This document shows, one piece after another, positions 43,214 through 54,077 of a DNA stretch of 64,000 nucleotides. The translations under genes were made by a program, and so were the position numbers. The stretch covers positions 12,924,309-12,988,308 of the forward strand of contig CM043959.1 of assembly GCA_014529385.2 (NCBI GenBank). The letters run 5' to 3'. The notes below the pieces were generated by a model. It did no database searches. It had not been told where the DNA came from and saw only the letters and a program-made list of their open reading frames with translations. The stretch's first letter is position 1. Each line of letters opens with the position of its first letter. Origin of the DNA: Adiantum capillus-veneris. Lineage: Eukaryota > Streptophyta > Polypodiopsida > Polypodiales > Pteridaceae.

Positions 43214-44290
43214 TTGTTTGTCGAAGAGCTTGGTCTACGTCATGAAGTACTTAAGACTTTGGTGATCCGTTCGCAGAATGAAAGGAGTCCCCAATAAATA
43301 GTGCTTTCATGAGTCTAAGGCATGTAGAACTGCAAGGAGTTCCTTTTCATATACACCTAGAGCTTGCTCAATAGGGTTGAGCCTTCAACTTTCATAGCCT
43401 ATGGCGTGCCCTTCTTGAAGCAAAATAGCTCCAAGGAAATCACCACAAGCATCACATTGGACCTCAAATGACTTTGAGAGGTCCGATAGTGTAAGCACAA
43501 GTTGAGAGATAAGCTTTTCTTTAAGCTTTTCAAAAGCATTGTTCTCTTTGGTAGACCAGGTGTACCTAACATTTTTCTTTGTTAGGTCATGTAATGGTCC
43601 TACTATTAGTGAGAACTTTTCTATGAAGCGTCTATAGTATGCACACATACCTATAAAGCTTCTTAGTTCATGAAGATTCCTTGGTTTAGGCCATCCTTTT
43701 ATTACCTCTAGTTTTGATGGATCCATTTGGATGCCATCTTGAGAGATAATGTCTCCTAAATACTGAATCTCTTGTAGGAAAAATTCACTTTTCTTTCGAT
43801 TAACATAAAGTTTATTCTCTCTTAGAACTCGAAATATTACCTGGAGGTGGTGCTTGTGTTCGTCTAATGAATTAGAGTAGATGATGATATCATCAAAGAA
43901 CACTCTAGTAAAGTTCGGTGAGGCCTGAATAGCTTCTCCATTGAGTGGTTGAATGTGGCTAGTGCATTGGTCAAGCCAAAAGGCGTAAAGACCAAATGTA
44001 GTGCGAAATGCGGTCTTTACAATGTCTTGATCAACTATCCTTATTTAATGATAGCCACTTTTTAGGTCAATCCTACTGAAGTAGGTGGACCCTTGTAGCT
44101 TATCAAATAGGTCTTCTACTTGTGGAATGGGAAACCTATTCTTGATAGTGATCCTATTTAGCGCTCTATAGTCGACACACATACGATATATGTCGTCTTT
44201 CTTTTGCACTAGTAGCACAGGAGAACAAAATGGAGATGAGCTAGGCCTAACCATGCCCTTCTCAACTAACTCATGCACTTGCCGCATAAT
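43130..44290 (-). pseudogene. Element F reverse transcriptase and RNase H
   Basis: RT: MVRPSSSPFCSPVLLVQKKD, CVDYRALNRITIKNRFPIP, FSRIDLKSGYH-stop, then after damage VFFDDIIIYSNSLDEH with the catalytic DD, and MCAYYRRFIEKFS. RNase H: EVQCDACGDFLGAILLQ, then HALDS-stop-KHYLLGTPFILRTDHQSLKYFMT and QVADALSRR. The DAC, DH and ADALSR sites are kept. The finger-palm region (about 43904-44044) has lost its frame. Confidence 0.88.
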
Positions 44291-44344
44291 CTCCTCTTGT
44301 TGATCTTGAGAAACTCCATAAGGAGGTTTTTTAGGCGGTGAAAT

Positions 44345-45014
44345 TCATGGAAGAAGTTCAATTGCATGGTCATCATTGACTCGCTTAGGAGGTAGCTCAC
44401 AAGGGATGTCGTCAATAAAGACATCCTGAAAACCCTTGAGAAATTCGGATAACTCTAATTCCTTTTGATTGTGTATATTCTCTTTTGCTAAAAAATTAGG
44501 TTCATTTTGAGAGTCTTTAACAAAAATCCTGTACACAGAAATAGAGCTCTTTATTTAATTATTGAAAGCTTGTGTATGTACAATGGGTATGGTGTTACCC
44601 ATTTCCTTAGCATCTATGTACATATCTTTTTCCCTGAACCTAAAGGAGATTCTCCTTTCAGGGAATTTAACATTGGCAGCCATGCAATCAAACCATGGTG
44701 CCCCTAGGATTACATCCTCATGCTTGAGAGGAGAGATAAAGATGTCTTCTTTTTCCACATAGCTTTGGACATGGAGCCTCAATTTCCTGATTAAGGGAGT
44801 GACTGAGGCTTCTTGCCCCTTGAAAGCACCATTTGCGGGTAGGACATATCCCATCTCATAAGCTTTATGACTAGCTTGGTGGCCAACTCTATGGATATGA
44901 AATTGTGAGTAGAACCAGGGTCAAAGAGAATAAAAGCATCATGTTCTCTTACCTTTCCCCAAGCATGGCATAGAGAAGATCCTTTGTGGTGAGTTTCCTC
45001 CTCTTGGATTTTGA
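44345..45014 (-). pseudogene. Element F protease
   Basis: EHDAFILFDPGSTHNFISIELATKL has the chromovirus-type DxGxTHNFIS loop, with Pro for the usual Ser. Then, after a frameshift, DVILGAPWFDCMAANVKFPERRISF gives the second conserved strand. A linker to RT with FLKGFQDVFIDDIPCELPPKR continues to 44345. Stops and frame changes separate the pieces. Confidence 0.82.
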
Positions 45015-46542
45015 TCAAGCTAGCTCTAGGAGGCTCATGGTGGGTGTTCTTTTGGGGACAAGCGCGCGGTACACATGCCCTTGCTTGCCACACTTGAAAC
45101 AATGGTTATCCTTGCGATAACGCTCAAGCTCTTCAGGCAAGAGTTTATTTTTGCCTTTATAAACTCCCTTCTCTTTAGCTTTGTTGGAAGTGCCCGTAGG
45201 AGACTTTTGGACATTGTCCTTCCGCTTAGTCTCATTGGAACCCTTGTTTTCTATGGGCTTAGAATTTCTTTTAGCCGTTTGGAAATTGATTCGATAAGCC
45301 ACCATAGTATGGTGTATAACCGCCAATATGGTGCGTGGCCTTTGGGAGTTGACATACTCCGCCATTTCTTCAGTTAAGCCCGCACAAAATTGTTGCTTTT
45401 GCTCTCCAAAATCCAACTTTTTGAAGACAGTGGCTTTGAGTTTTAGGTCCCAAAACGTGTCTACATATTTGTGAATGGATTCATAGGGAGAGAGCTTCAA
45501 GCTTCGCCATTCGGTGAGTACTTTGTCTTTCGCATCGGTGGCCAAAAACTGCTTCATAATGGAAGCTCTTAAAGCTTTCCATGTTCATGGAGCTTCACCA
45601 TTGGCCCATAGGCTAGACCACCATTGCCTGGTGGACTTTTGAGTGCATAGATACATGGTGTAGCTTAGAGGAATCCGTGAAGCCCTCATCTCCAAACGCC
45701 GCATCGAACTGTTGGATAAAGGGCAAGACTTTGTCTGTAGCACCAAAGAGGCCATTGTAGGTAAGAAAAGAGATGCTCTTCCCTCCCTCTTTGAAATTAT
45801 TGAGTTTGGACGACCTCTTCCATACGGCATAGGATTTCCTATGGACTCTTCTTTTTGATGGTTCAAAGGGTGCACCATCACTTTCTTCAAAAGGTGAAGA
45901 ATTTGGGGAAGATGGAGAAGAGGGTGACCTCTTTCTTGCCTTTTTCTTTCCTTGATCTTCTTTGTCTTCACCATCACTTTCGTAAGAGGAAGAGGATGAA
46001 GAAGATGGAGAAGAGTGTGTCCTCTTTCTTGCCTTTTTCTTCTCTTGATTTTTGTTATCCCTCTTTGAAGTAGGGTGTAGAGAAGTATGCGATGGTCTTC
46101 TCCGTTTTGGAGGTGATGGAGAGCGTTTATCCCGCTGTCTTTGTGGAGCCATCTCCACCGAGGTGGCGGGAGACTCACTTATTTCTCATTCCTTCAGTAG
46201 AGGCTCTTGATTTCTCCTTTTAGAAGGAGATGTGTCATCAAGAAGTAAATTTTTAAGCCCTTCGTATGGATCCTCTTCTTCTTACCGAATCGGAGAGAGG
46301 CCTCTTTTGGAGGTCTCGCAAGGAGTCTTCCTAGGTGCTCTCTTGTCATGGTGGGGAGCTTGGAGAATACCATGAGCATGAAGCTACAGTTGCACTTCAC
46401 TTTGGAGGGATGGATTGCCCATGGATTGTTGAAGCCTAGAAATAAGATAGTTAACAAGCATCGGTGCATCATTAGTAGCCTGCTCATTAGCAAAATCAAA
46501 GTTATCAACATTAATTTCACTCTCTTTACTATTGCCAGCCAT
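45015..46542 (-). pseudogene. Element F Gag
   Basis: The start chosen is the ATG at 46542 (MAGNSKESEINVDNFDFANEQ), about 90 bp after the primer-like site. A Ser/Lys/Arg-rich N-terminal domain (two copies of KKARKR, poly-Ser, around 45880-46100) is followed by SFLTYNGLFGATDKVLPFIQQFD, WRSLKLSPYESIHKYVDTFWDLKLK and FCAGLTEEM. The zinc knuckle begins CFKCGKQGHVYRA, and the last Cys (CPQK) is reached only after a frameshift. At least three other breaks. Confidence 0.82.
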
Positions 46543-46630
46543 TCTAACAACTTTTAGGTGTACTTTGGCACTTCAAGCCCTAGTTGCTACTCCTCTTTAC
46601 CCCTTTAGAAAAAGCACTCAAGCTATTGTA

Positions 46631-46648
46631 CCCGTGGCTCGAATACCA
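46631..46648 (-). other. Primer-site-like sequence of element F
   Basis: Minus-strand TGGTATTCGAGCCACGGG resembles the plant initiator-Met site TGGTATCAGAGCC with two changes. It lies about 90 bp before the gag ATG. Confidence 0.55.
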
Positions 46649-46922
46649 TTAATTGCAAGGAATAGAAGAGAGGGTCTTTCAACACCAAAACAGCACCAGT
46701 TCCTGTCAATATTTTTATAGCTCAATAGTGGTAAGCTGTAGGCAAGCCCCGTAGGACTCCAATATTAAGACCATAGCTCTCGACGGTGATGCCCCATTAA
46801 CTGCACAAAGGCAAGCGCACTGCAAGGCTGAAAAATCCCCATTCTACTTACTCACATGCAATTAATAATGCCAACCATTTATAGCTAGCTTGAGGACCTC
46901 CCTTCTTGAACAAGAAAAGAGA

Positions 46923-48308
46923 AACCTTGTGCCCTTCACTAACAGCTAAACCCAATGAGGGTGAGGAAGCGAAGGAAAAATAGCCTCAACAGTAGGAAGA
47001 GGCCAAATTGAACAGCTACAGGAAACAGAAACGACTAAGCAGGACCTTCTACAACAACCCAACCAAAAACAGCTGAGGCATCCAAGAAGCCTCGAGCAAC
47101 AGAATAAACCGATGCAACCGCAACGCCTCAAGGAGGAGAAGTAGAATCCCCGCCACAACCACAAGCAGCAACCACAACACAACCCAAAGAGCCACAAACT
47201 AAAATGGCAGAAACCTCTAGACAGCCTCAGGTAGATCCTGAAGAATGTCAAACAAATGATGAAGTCATCATGCAGGTCAGTGAGTATGCCAAGCAGATGT
47301 AGTTGATGACAAATAAAATGCAAACAATGCTAAGTCTAGGGAACTTGAACTCGTCATTGATGCTCTACAAAGAGAGTTGGATGATAGAATGAACATTATT
47401 TTAGATCTCCAAAGACAGATCAAAGAGCTAAAGGATGAAGCAACACAACACCAGTTTGCCAAAGAAAAGTAGCAGAAAGAAATGGAAGAGTTGGGAGAGC
47501 TACTAACTAAGCTATCCGATGCCTGCAAAAGCAAAGATCAACAGCAGCTGACATAAGTAATGAACTTCTAACCACTACTCTATCAGTACAAAATATCCAA
47601 GTGCAGCACGATGTAGCAAATGCTTCTCTACAGTACTCTGAGCAACGGATCAATGACGAGTTTCTCTTATATGTCTCAAAATTGATCAAGCATCATATTT
47701 GAGACAGATAAGAGAAAAACCTACAGTTGCTTCTTCAAAGGTACATATGAAGTCTATAAAACTTTGGAAAAGAGAAACAAGGATCTCGAGCTAGAGCTAA
47801 AGCTAGAACAATCACAAAGACGCGACCTTGCATTGATGCGGGTCCAAAGAGAAGAGAAACTGCTCAAAGAGATAGACGAATTAAAGAGAGTCAATCAGTT
47901 GTGCCAGAACATCAGGAAGAAGCAGATACCTTTGCACAACCAACTATTGACATACCCTTAGTCTCATTTGTTGAGATGGAAACATAGTCGACTGGCAGGA
48001 GAATCAGACTTTCAGGTACCACTCACCGAAGCTAAGCAAGTGCCCATGGTCCAACATTCTAAAGCTGAGGAAAATGTATTAAAAGAGAAAATTGTCCAAG
48101 AAACAGATGTTGAATGGAAAGCAACAATGGAGTGGGAGTTGAAAGTTCTCCACTCAGTAAATGTAACTCAACTCACTCCCAACCAAATCAATGCTCAGTG
48201 GTATCAACAATCATTGCCATACCAATTGATCAAAGTGGAGCTATTACAGGTAAAGTAAAGACTATACAAAGATATGCAGGCAGAAGGCTCTGAGGATATC
48301 CACCCCAA
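46923..48308 (+). pseudogene. Element E unknown protein, central coiled-coil part
   Basis: After element F the frame resumes (KNLVPFT...). A Pro/Gln-rich stretch (GGEVESPPQPQAATTTQPKEPQ) is followed by strongly heptad-like segments: SRELELVIDALQRELDDRM, DLQRQIKELKDEATQ near 47340-47480, and LELELKLEQSQRRDLALMR, KEIDELKRV at 47764-47930. Many stops, several of the CAG-to-TAG type (e.g. KEK-stop-QKEMEEL at about 47470). Likely a self-associating protein. Family unknown. Confidence 0.5.
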
Positions 48309-49060
48309 GTGGAGAAAGAGCTGGTTGAACTAGAATTCAAGATATCTAATTTTGTTCACAAGAGCACCTGCAACACTATAGAAAGACCCAACATTCTGTC
48401 TTGTACCAAGAGTAAGGACATGGCAGGCATACGAAGCACTACAAAAGAAGAGGCCCACATGGCTGAATTACCCACGCCTACCAGCTCCAGAGCAAGGAAC
48501 ATCAATGGAAGAGTACATGGTGAAAACCCTAACGGGCGCCATGACTTTCTTCAAGAACCTCCCTGACCTCTCATGTGCCATGTTGTATAAGATTTGTAGA
48601 ATGCTGCTCACATGCATTCAAGCTTTTCACAAGCTTGAGCAAGCCGGAGAACCATGGATTTCTTTTCTCAAAGGCAATAAAGGTTTGTGTTATGACTTAA
48701 GTGGCCAGCCTTCAGAAGAAGTCCTTTATGGATTCTACGCTCGGCGCATGTTTTTGCCCTCTAGCAATATGTTGGCGTTTGAGGAAGCATTCTATACAGG
48801 TTTCTTTACTTGTCAAACGAAGATATTTGGGCCAGTGATACATAACCTTACATCTAGATTTATTAACTATTCAACCATTGAACTTGAAAACAAAGTCTCC
48901 ATGCAGTTCTTGCAAGTTCCTGACAAGAACGAAGAATCAGATATGAGAAAGCACTACATGTGCTTAAAGACCGCCTTGCCAGCCGTCAACCCAAAGACTA
49001 CTTCAGTCCATGAAGCTATGTCAATGGAAGACACAGTCGAGGAGGGGGGGAATATTAGCA
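48309..49060 (+). pseudogene. Element E unknown protein, C-terminal domain
   Basis: A frame from about 48410 to beyond 49060 contains TWQAYEALQKKRPTWLNYPR, EEYMVKTLTGAMTFFKNLP, LSCAMLYKICRMLL, FHKLEQAGEPWISFLKG, EVLYGFYARRMFLPSS, YSTIELENKVSMQFLQVP. It is Cys/aromatic-rich with no known motif. It ends with VHEAMSMEDTVEEGGN at the purine tract, as the last ORF of an LTR element would. Another frame covers 48309-48566, so a frameshift lies nearby. Confidence 0.5.
49039..49051 (+). other. Polypurine tract at the 3' end of element E
   Basis: GAGGAGGGGGGAA followed by TATTAGCAGCAAGG. The element D tract is followed by the similar TTAAGTAATTAAGG, suggesting related LTR starts without TG. Confidence 0.5.
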
Positions 49061-49640
49061 GCAAGGTAACTCGGATAACTCAGATAACATTTTTCGGAGC
49101 TTTTATTGTAAAAAAACTTATTATTATGATGAATCGAGAATGTTGTAACTCCTACTTTTCAAATAAATAGTGTAATTGATGAGCCGAGGCTACAAGATTC
49201 CAGATTGTATCAACCTGTCTTTAGTTAGAGCTCTTAGATTATTAGTTTTGACCACAAAAACCTTGGCTAAGGTATAAAAGCCAATTTTTGTAAGTATTTT
49301 ATAAGTTTTGGATAATGAGACACAACGTGAGTTAACGGTGTTCACTTCTCTCCTTATCGCGCTTCCTACTCCCTTCTCGATTGTCACATTGTAGTGTCGT
49401 CTGTTGCGTTGCAACAGTAGGTAAGAGCTCTACGCATTGGCATAAGTATTTCATGGTAATCCATAGCTTTTGGCGTCGCTGATCGACGGCCTAACTTTAT
49501 CATAAGTAGGAATTTAAGCTTCAAAATCATAAACTAAGTATAGGCGGGGTATTGGGGCATCATTGCTAAGCATTTAGGTGCATTCTGGGTCGAAAACGAT
49601 TAGGTCAAAAACTCACTGCTGTTAATAATTGTGATTTTTG
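49052..49640 (+). promoter_or_regulatory. LTR-like promoter region after element E
   Basis: TATAAAA at 49273-49279 in GGTATAAAAGCC, a donor-like CAGTAGGTAAGAGC at 49415-49428, and a degraded copy of the leader palindrome at 49621-49642. The order promoter, donor, palindrome parallels the D/E leader at 37060-38321. Probably E's 3' LTR continuing into a following truncated relative. Confidence 0.45.
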
Positions 49641-51408
49641 CACTTGACCTAAAGTGAGATTTGAGACCATAAGCATGTGCGCTTAGGTCTTATAAACATT
49701 TCCTAGAAGTTTTGTAACGTTTGGATGTCATTTGATGCTGTAATGGATGTGATTTGTTTGCCGATGAGCAACTAGCTTTTGGTGATTTTTGTCATTTGAG
49801 TGTAGCTTGAGTTAGATGCGAGTTGTTTGTTGTTTTCCAAGAGATTGAAAACCTCTTGTAGCCTCCATGCACTAGTCGAGTCAGCTTCGTCCCATGGATT
49901 GACAATTATATTTGTGGTTCTCGCTATGTCTGCGCAATAAGATAGGAGTGAGGTTAGACACCCATCCCACGGAAACTACCATCATTATGCTCAATATAGT
50001 TGAAAAGTGGAGCCAATCAATGTAGATTCAATGCAATGGTGTGGTTTGAATGTGCATAATTTGTGAATTCGACACTCCTCCAGATTAGTCTCCATAAAAT
50101 TAGAGTCCAATCCTGAGTAATGGCTACAAGATCTCCACTTGTCCAACTTTTGATTTATTGTAGCAAGAGGGTTTTGGTTTTAAGATCCACCACATGTTCA
50201 ACTTCTCCACTCCTCTAAGGAAGGCCTTGGACATTAATACTATGTGTTTTATTTGTCCAACCAATTATCATTCTGACGTGTATCATACTAGGAGGATTGA
50301 GAATAGAGTTTCTTTACCTATCCAACCTATTATCATTCTAACGTGTATAGTATGGAGGATTGGGAATAGAGTTCCCTCACCTATCCAACCAAGTCCCATT
50401 CAATTATATAGAGAAGAAATCTCATGAAGTAGTTTGCAATGGACATTGGCTACTAAAACTAGGTCCACCACTTGTTCAAGCTATGCTCTATTATAGGAAT
50501 GGGGGTATTGGTTTCAAGATCCACTACTTGGTCCACCACTTGTTGAACCTTGCTTTCAAGGGATCCTTTCACATTGCGAAGCAAGGTCCTATAGTAGTCC
50601 GACATCAGTCATTCAAACTAATTACACTACTTGTTTAAGAAATACACTAACATAGTAGGCCAAGTCTACTATCCACCACTTGGCCAACCACTTCATTCTT
50701 GCATCATTGGCCATTAAAACTAGGTCCACCACTTGTCCAAGCTATACTCTAACATAGTAGGCTTGGTCCACTATCCACCACTTGGTATGCCACTAGTCCA
50801 GCCACTTTATTCTTGCATCAATAGTTCACCTTTGGCGTTGGCCATTAGAACTAGGTCCACAACTTGTCCAAGCTATACTCCAACATAGTAGGCCTGGTCC
50901 ACTATCCGCCACTTAGTTGGCCACTAGTCAAATCACTTCATTCTTGCATTAGTAGTTCACCTTCAGCATTCGACATTAATAATAGGTCCATCACTTGTCC
51001 AAGATTTCCTCTAATATAGCAGGGGGATTTTATTTTTCAAGACTCTCTACTTATCTAGCCTTATTTCCATTGAAAGAAACAAGGGCTCCTTGGAGATTAG
51101 GAAGTGAGGTCCTACAATATTTCATCTTGGACATATTAAAAGTAGGTTAATAACTTGTTCAATTTATGCTCTAATATAGCAAGGGAATTTTGCCCCCGAT
51201 TTTGCCTTCAAGATCCACCACTTTTTTAACCTTGCTTCCATTGTCAGAAGCAAGGGCTACTTGGACATTAGAGGAAACAAGGTCCTACAATAGTTCACCT
51301 TGGACACTAAACTTTAAAACTAGGTCCACCACTTGTCCAAGCTATGCTCTATATATAGCAAGGGGGTTCTAGAGACAATATCAATCACTTCTCAAACCTT
51401 GATTCCAT
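49641..51408 (+). other. Gene-free region with tandem repeats
   Basis: No credible coding. From about 50200 it is built of degenerate repeats around CTAGGTCCACCACTTGTCCA and TAGTAGGC(C/T)TGGTCCACTATC. It ends abruptly at 51408, where chromovirus sequence starts. Confidence 0.7.
50640..51010 (+). repeat. 131-bp minisatellite
   Basis: Matching points at 50721, 50852 and 50983 (TAGGTCCA) give an exact period of 131 bp. A partial unit precedes, and diverged units occur at about 50460, 51145 and 51320. Confidence 0.88.
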
Positions 51409-52865
51409 TGATCTATCTTCTATGATAGATGAGTATGCTACTGACCCTGACTTTAAAGAAATAATGTCATCCCTTGCTTTGGGGAAGAAAGAGGAACCAT
51501 TCACCTTGCAGGATGGTTACCTTCTCCATGGCAATAGGCTATGTGTTACCCACTCCCTTCATGAGAAAGTCATGTATGAATCCCATGCTCCTCCCTATGC
51601 GGGGCATAGAGGCATTCAACCTACTCTTTGAGGAGTAGAGACGTACTTTTATTGGCCTACCATGAAAGTGGGCATACAAGAGTATGTCTCAAAATGTGTA
51701 GTATGCCAAAATACCAAGTATGATAAAGGGAAGCAACCTGGATTACTCCAGCCATTGCCAATTCCTAATTCACCATGGGAGAGTATATCCATGGATTTTA
51801 TCTTTGGATTACCAAATTATATCCATGGGAATACGGGACTATGGACAATAGTCGATAGGTTTAGCAAGCAAGCACACTTTATCCCTGTCGAGAAGACTAT
51901 TAAGGCACACCAAATGGCAACTCTCTTCATATCACACATTTTCAAATACCATGGATTACCAACATCCATCGTGTCAGATAGATATCCTAGAATGACCAGT
52001 AATTTTTGAAAAGGTCTCTTCAAAAATCTAGATACAAGATTGAATTTCTCTTCGGCCTATCACCCACAAATGGATGGCCAAAGTGAGATAGCCAATCTTA
52101 TGATTCTTGATCTACTAAAGACCTATGTTAGAGAAGTAGATCAATGCTCACAATGGGAAAAGTACTTACCTCTTGTAGAGTATGCGTATAATATACTATC
52201 CATACTTCTATGGTAAAAGCACCTTTTAAAATCATAGAGGGAAGACCTAAAAGTCCCTTGCTACTTAAAGTACATGGGAAGATCTTCGATGCCGATGAAT
52301 ATAGCCGTGACCTGCAAGCATCTTTTAATAAGATTAAGGAGGCTATATCCATCTCTCAACTAAGGTAAAAGCTGATGCTGACAAGCACCGAAGGGCCTTA
52401 ACATTCAAAGAAAATGATTGGGTCTTACTTAAGTTTCCTAAGGCTCGATTGAGGCAAACGACGGGCAAAAATCCTACGGGCCATCAAAAGTGTTATGCTA
52501 AACTAGCAAAAATATAATATGGTCCTTTTCAAATTTTGAAGCCAATCAATGAGGTGGCTTATCAACTCAAGTTGCCTAACCATTGGCTCATACACAATGA
52601 TTTCATGTGAGCCTACTCAAGCCCTACAAAGGAGAGCCTCCAAATGAACCAATTATTGAAGACCCTCCCGAAATCGAAGATCAAGAAGAGGCACTACAAC
52701 CCGAAGCTATCCTTCGGCATGAAGACAAGGTACTAGGACATGGTAAGATTATCCGACGGTATCTTATTAAGTTCAAAAATTATCCTTTTGAAAATGATAG
52801 ATGGATGCAAGGAATCTAGCTTAAGGATAGTATGAACCTTGTCAACGCTTACAATGCTACATTAG
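51409..52865 (+). pseudogene. Element G: integrase and chromodomain of a chromovirus (inverted part of G/H)
   Basis: Begins exactly at DLSSMIDEYATDPDF, homologous to the start of this interval in F. Contains HAPPYAGHRGIQPTL, CVVCQNTKYDKGKQ, SMDFIFGLPN, SDRYPRM, DGQSEIANL, then the integrase C-terminus and chromodomain IIRRYLIKFKNYPFENDRWMQGI. Many stops. The RT/RNase H that should precede lies at 54872-55658 on the other strand. Confidence 0.88.
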
Positions 52866-53423
52866 AGTAACCAAAGGAACATGTTTCTTTTAATGATGAA
52901 TGTTTTGTCTTATAAGACTAATTCTCTCTTTATTGTGCACAAATTTAAGTAATATGCATACTAAGAATCATGTTTAAGATGACGACATCATTCAAACACC
53001 ATGTAGAATTTGTCACTCTACTTGGGAAGATGAAATGGACTAAAGAGCAGACATGCTTGCGGCAGCTATACCTACCAAGCACCAAATGGATTAGTCATTC
53101 ATCTTGGAATGATGTCGTAGGGTAAAAAGGGACCCTCTACCCGCTAAGACAATTTGACTAATGACTATGACATTATATATCTAATATCTAACCAACCCAA
53201 ATGATTTTCTCATATTAAACTGATCATTTAATGTGGGATAATAAATGGGAACAAGGGTTAGAATATAGACATGTGCTTACGGATCTATCTCAACACGGGG
53301 CCAATGGTAAAGGGGCCCAAATGAGAGATGGTTTGTCAAAGAGCAAGGTTAACTAATGGAGCTTAAAAGACCTTAGGGTTAGCTTCATTAAAGACCTCCA
53401 ATGGTTAGTGTTAAAAGTACTTT

Positions 53424-53590
53424 GACCTTAAGCAAGCTAGGGTTGAGCTTGAGGTGGGAACTCGACCTAAACTTTTTTTTGACCTTAAGCAAGCTAGGGC
53501 TGAGCTTGAGGTGGGAACTTGACCTAAACTTGCCTTTGACCTTAGGCAAGCTAGGGCTGAGCTTGAGGTGGGAACTCTATCTAAGGTGCT
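53424..53590 (+). repeat. 57-bp unit repeated three times in the element G LTR
   Basis: Units start at 53424, 53481 and 53538 around GACCTTA(A/G)GCAAGCTAGGG. They create a repetitive open frame that is not a gene. Confidence 0.93.
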
Positions 53591-53874
53591 TGCCATGCTT
53601 GATGACTAAGGTACTTGAGGTACTTGTCATCCTTAATGAGGAAGTTGCTTGAGAAGCTTCCTATGCATGGGGGTAAGATGCTTGAGTAAAAATTAGACCC
53701 TACACACTTAATGAGGAAGTTGCTTGAGAAGCTTCCTATGCATAAAAGTCCCAAAGTTAGGGGCATCTTTGACCTAACCTTTCACTCACCCAAGGGGCAC
53801 CCCTTTTCTAAAAGAGCACATGGGATACATGTCAGACTCTCACTAAGCTTAACCCCATGGTGTACTTGAATGCT

Positions 53875-54077
53875 ATTGGGTGGGCTAAAGAGTGGTCCAA
53901 TGAGCTTCTATTGGGTGGGCTAAAGAGGGGTCCAATGAGCTTCTACTTCTATCCAACAAATATCTGAATATTTTCAAGCTCTCTCTCTCTAAGGGGTAAG
54001 GAGGACACTTGTCAAAAGGCTACCCATGTACTTGACTGCATGCTGCATGCGATTGGCTAGGGGGAGAGGGGTCCAAT
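53875..54077 (+). promoter_or_regulatory. Three ATTGG-N16/17-CCAAT dyads in the element G LTR
   Basis: Pairs at 53875-53901, 53910-53936 and 54052-54077 span 27, 27 and 26 bp. The same architecture as in the F LTR, although surrounding sequence is poorly conserved. Confidence 0.65.

Larger units (their letters stand above)
39638..46922 (-). mobile_element. Element F: chromodomain-type Ty3/gypsy retrotransposon nested in element E
   Basis: Minus-strand order: primer-site-like sequence (46648-46631), gag, protease, RT, RNase H, integrase, degraded chromodomain, 3' LTR (41265 to 39638). AACCT occurs just left of 39638 and again at 46923-46927, where element E's frame appears to resume, so these may be the target copies. 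The right-hand LTR (46649-46922) is far shorter than the left and does not obviously match it, so the 5' end is unresolved. Confidence 0.75.
36316..49054 (+). mobile_element. Element E: non-autonomous LTR-type element with a long unknown coiled-coil ORF, split by F
   Basis: Between the 3' purine tract of D and a second purine tract at 49039-49051 lies a leader with palindromes like those of D and a degraded long ORF (38564-39637 and 46923-49060). No RT, RNase H or integrase of its own was found. The adjacent D 3' LTR and E 5' LTR appear to be the same segment or abut; paired LTRs could not be demonstrated. Confidence 0.5.

Noticed and set aside
46946-47323. Cys/Leu/Trp-rich minus-strand frame resembling a membrane protein
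   Set aside because: Antisense of the Pro/Gln-rich coding of element E; no start context or neighbour supports it.
53401-53652. Repetitive 83-codon frame with LSKLGLSLRWELDL units
   Set aside because: Direct product of the 57-bp tandem repeat in an LTR.
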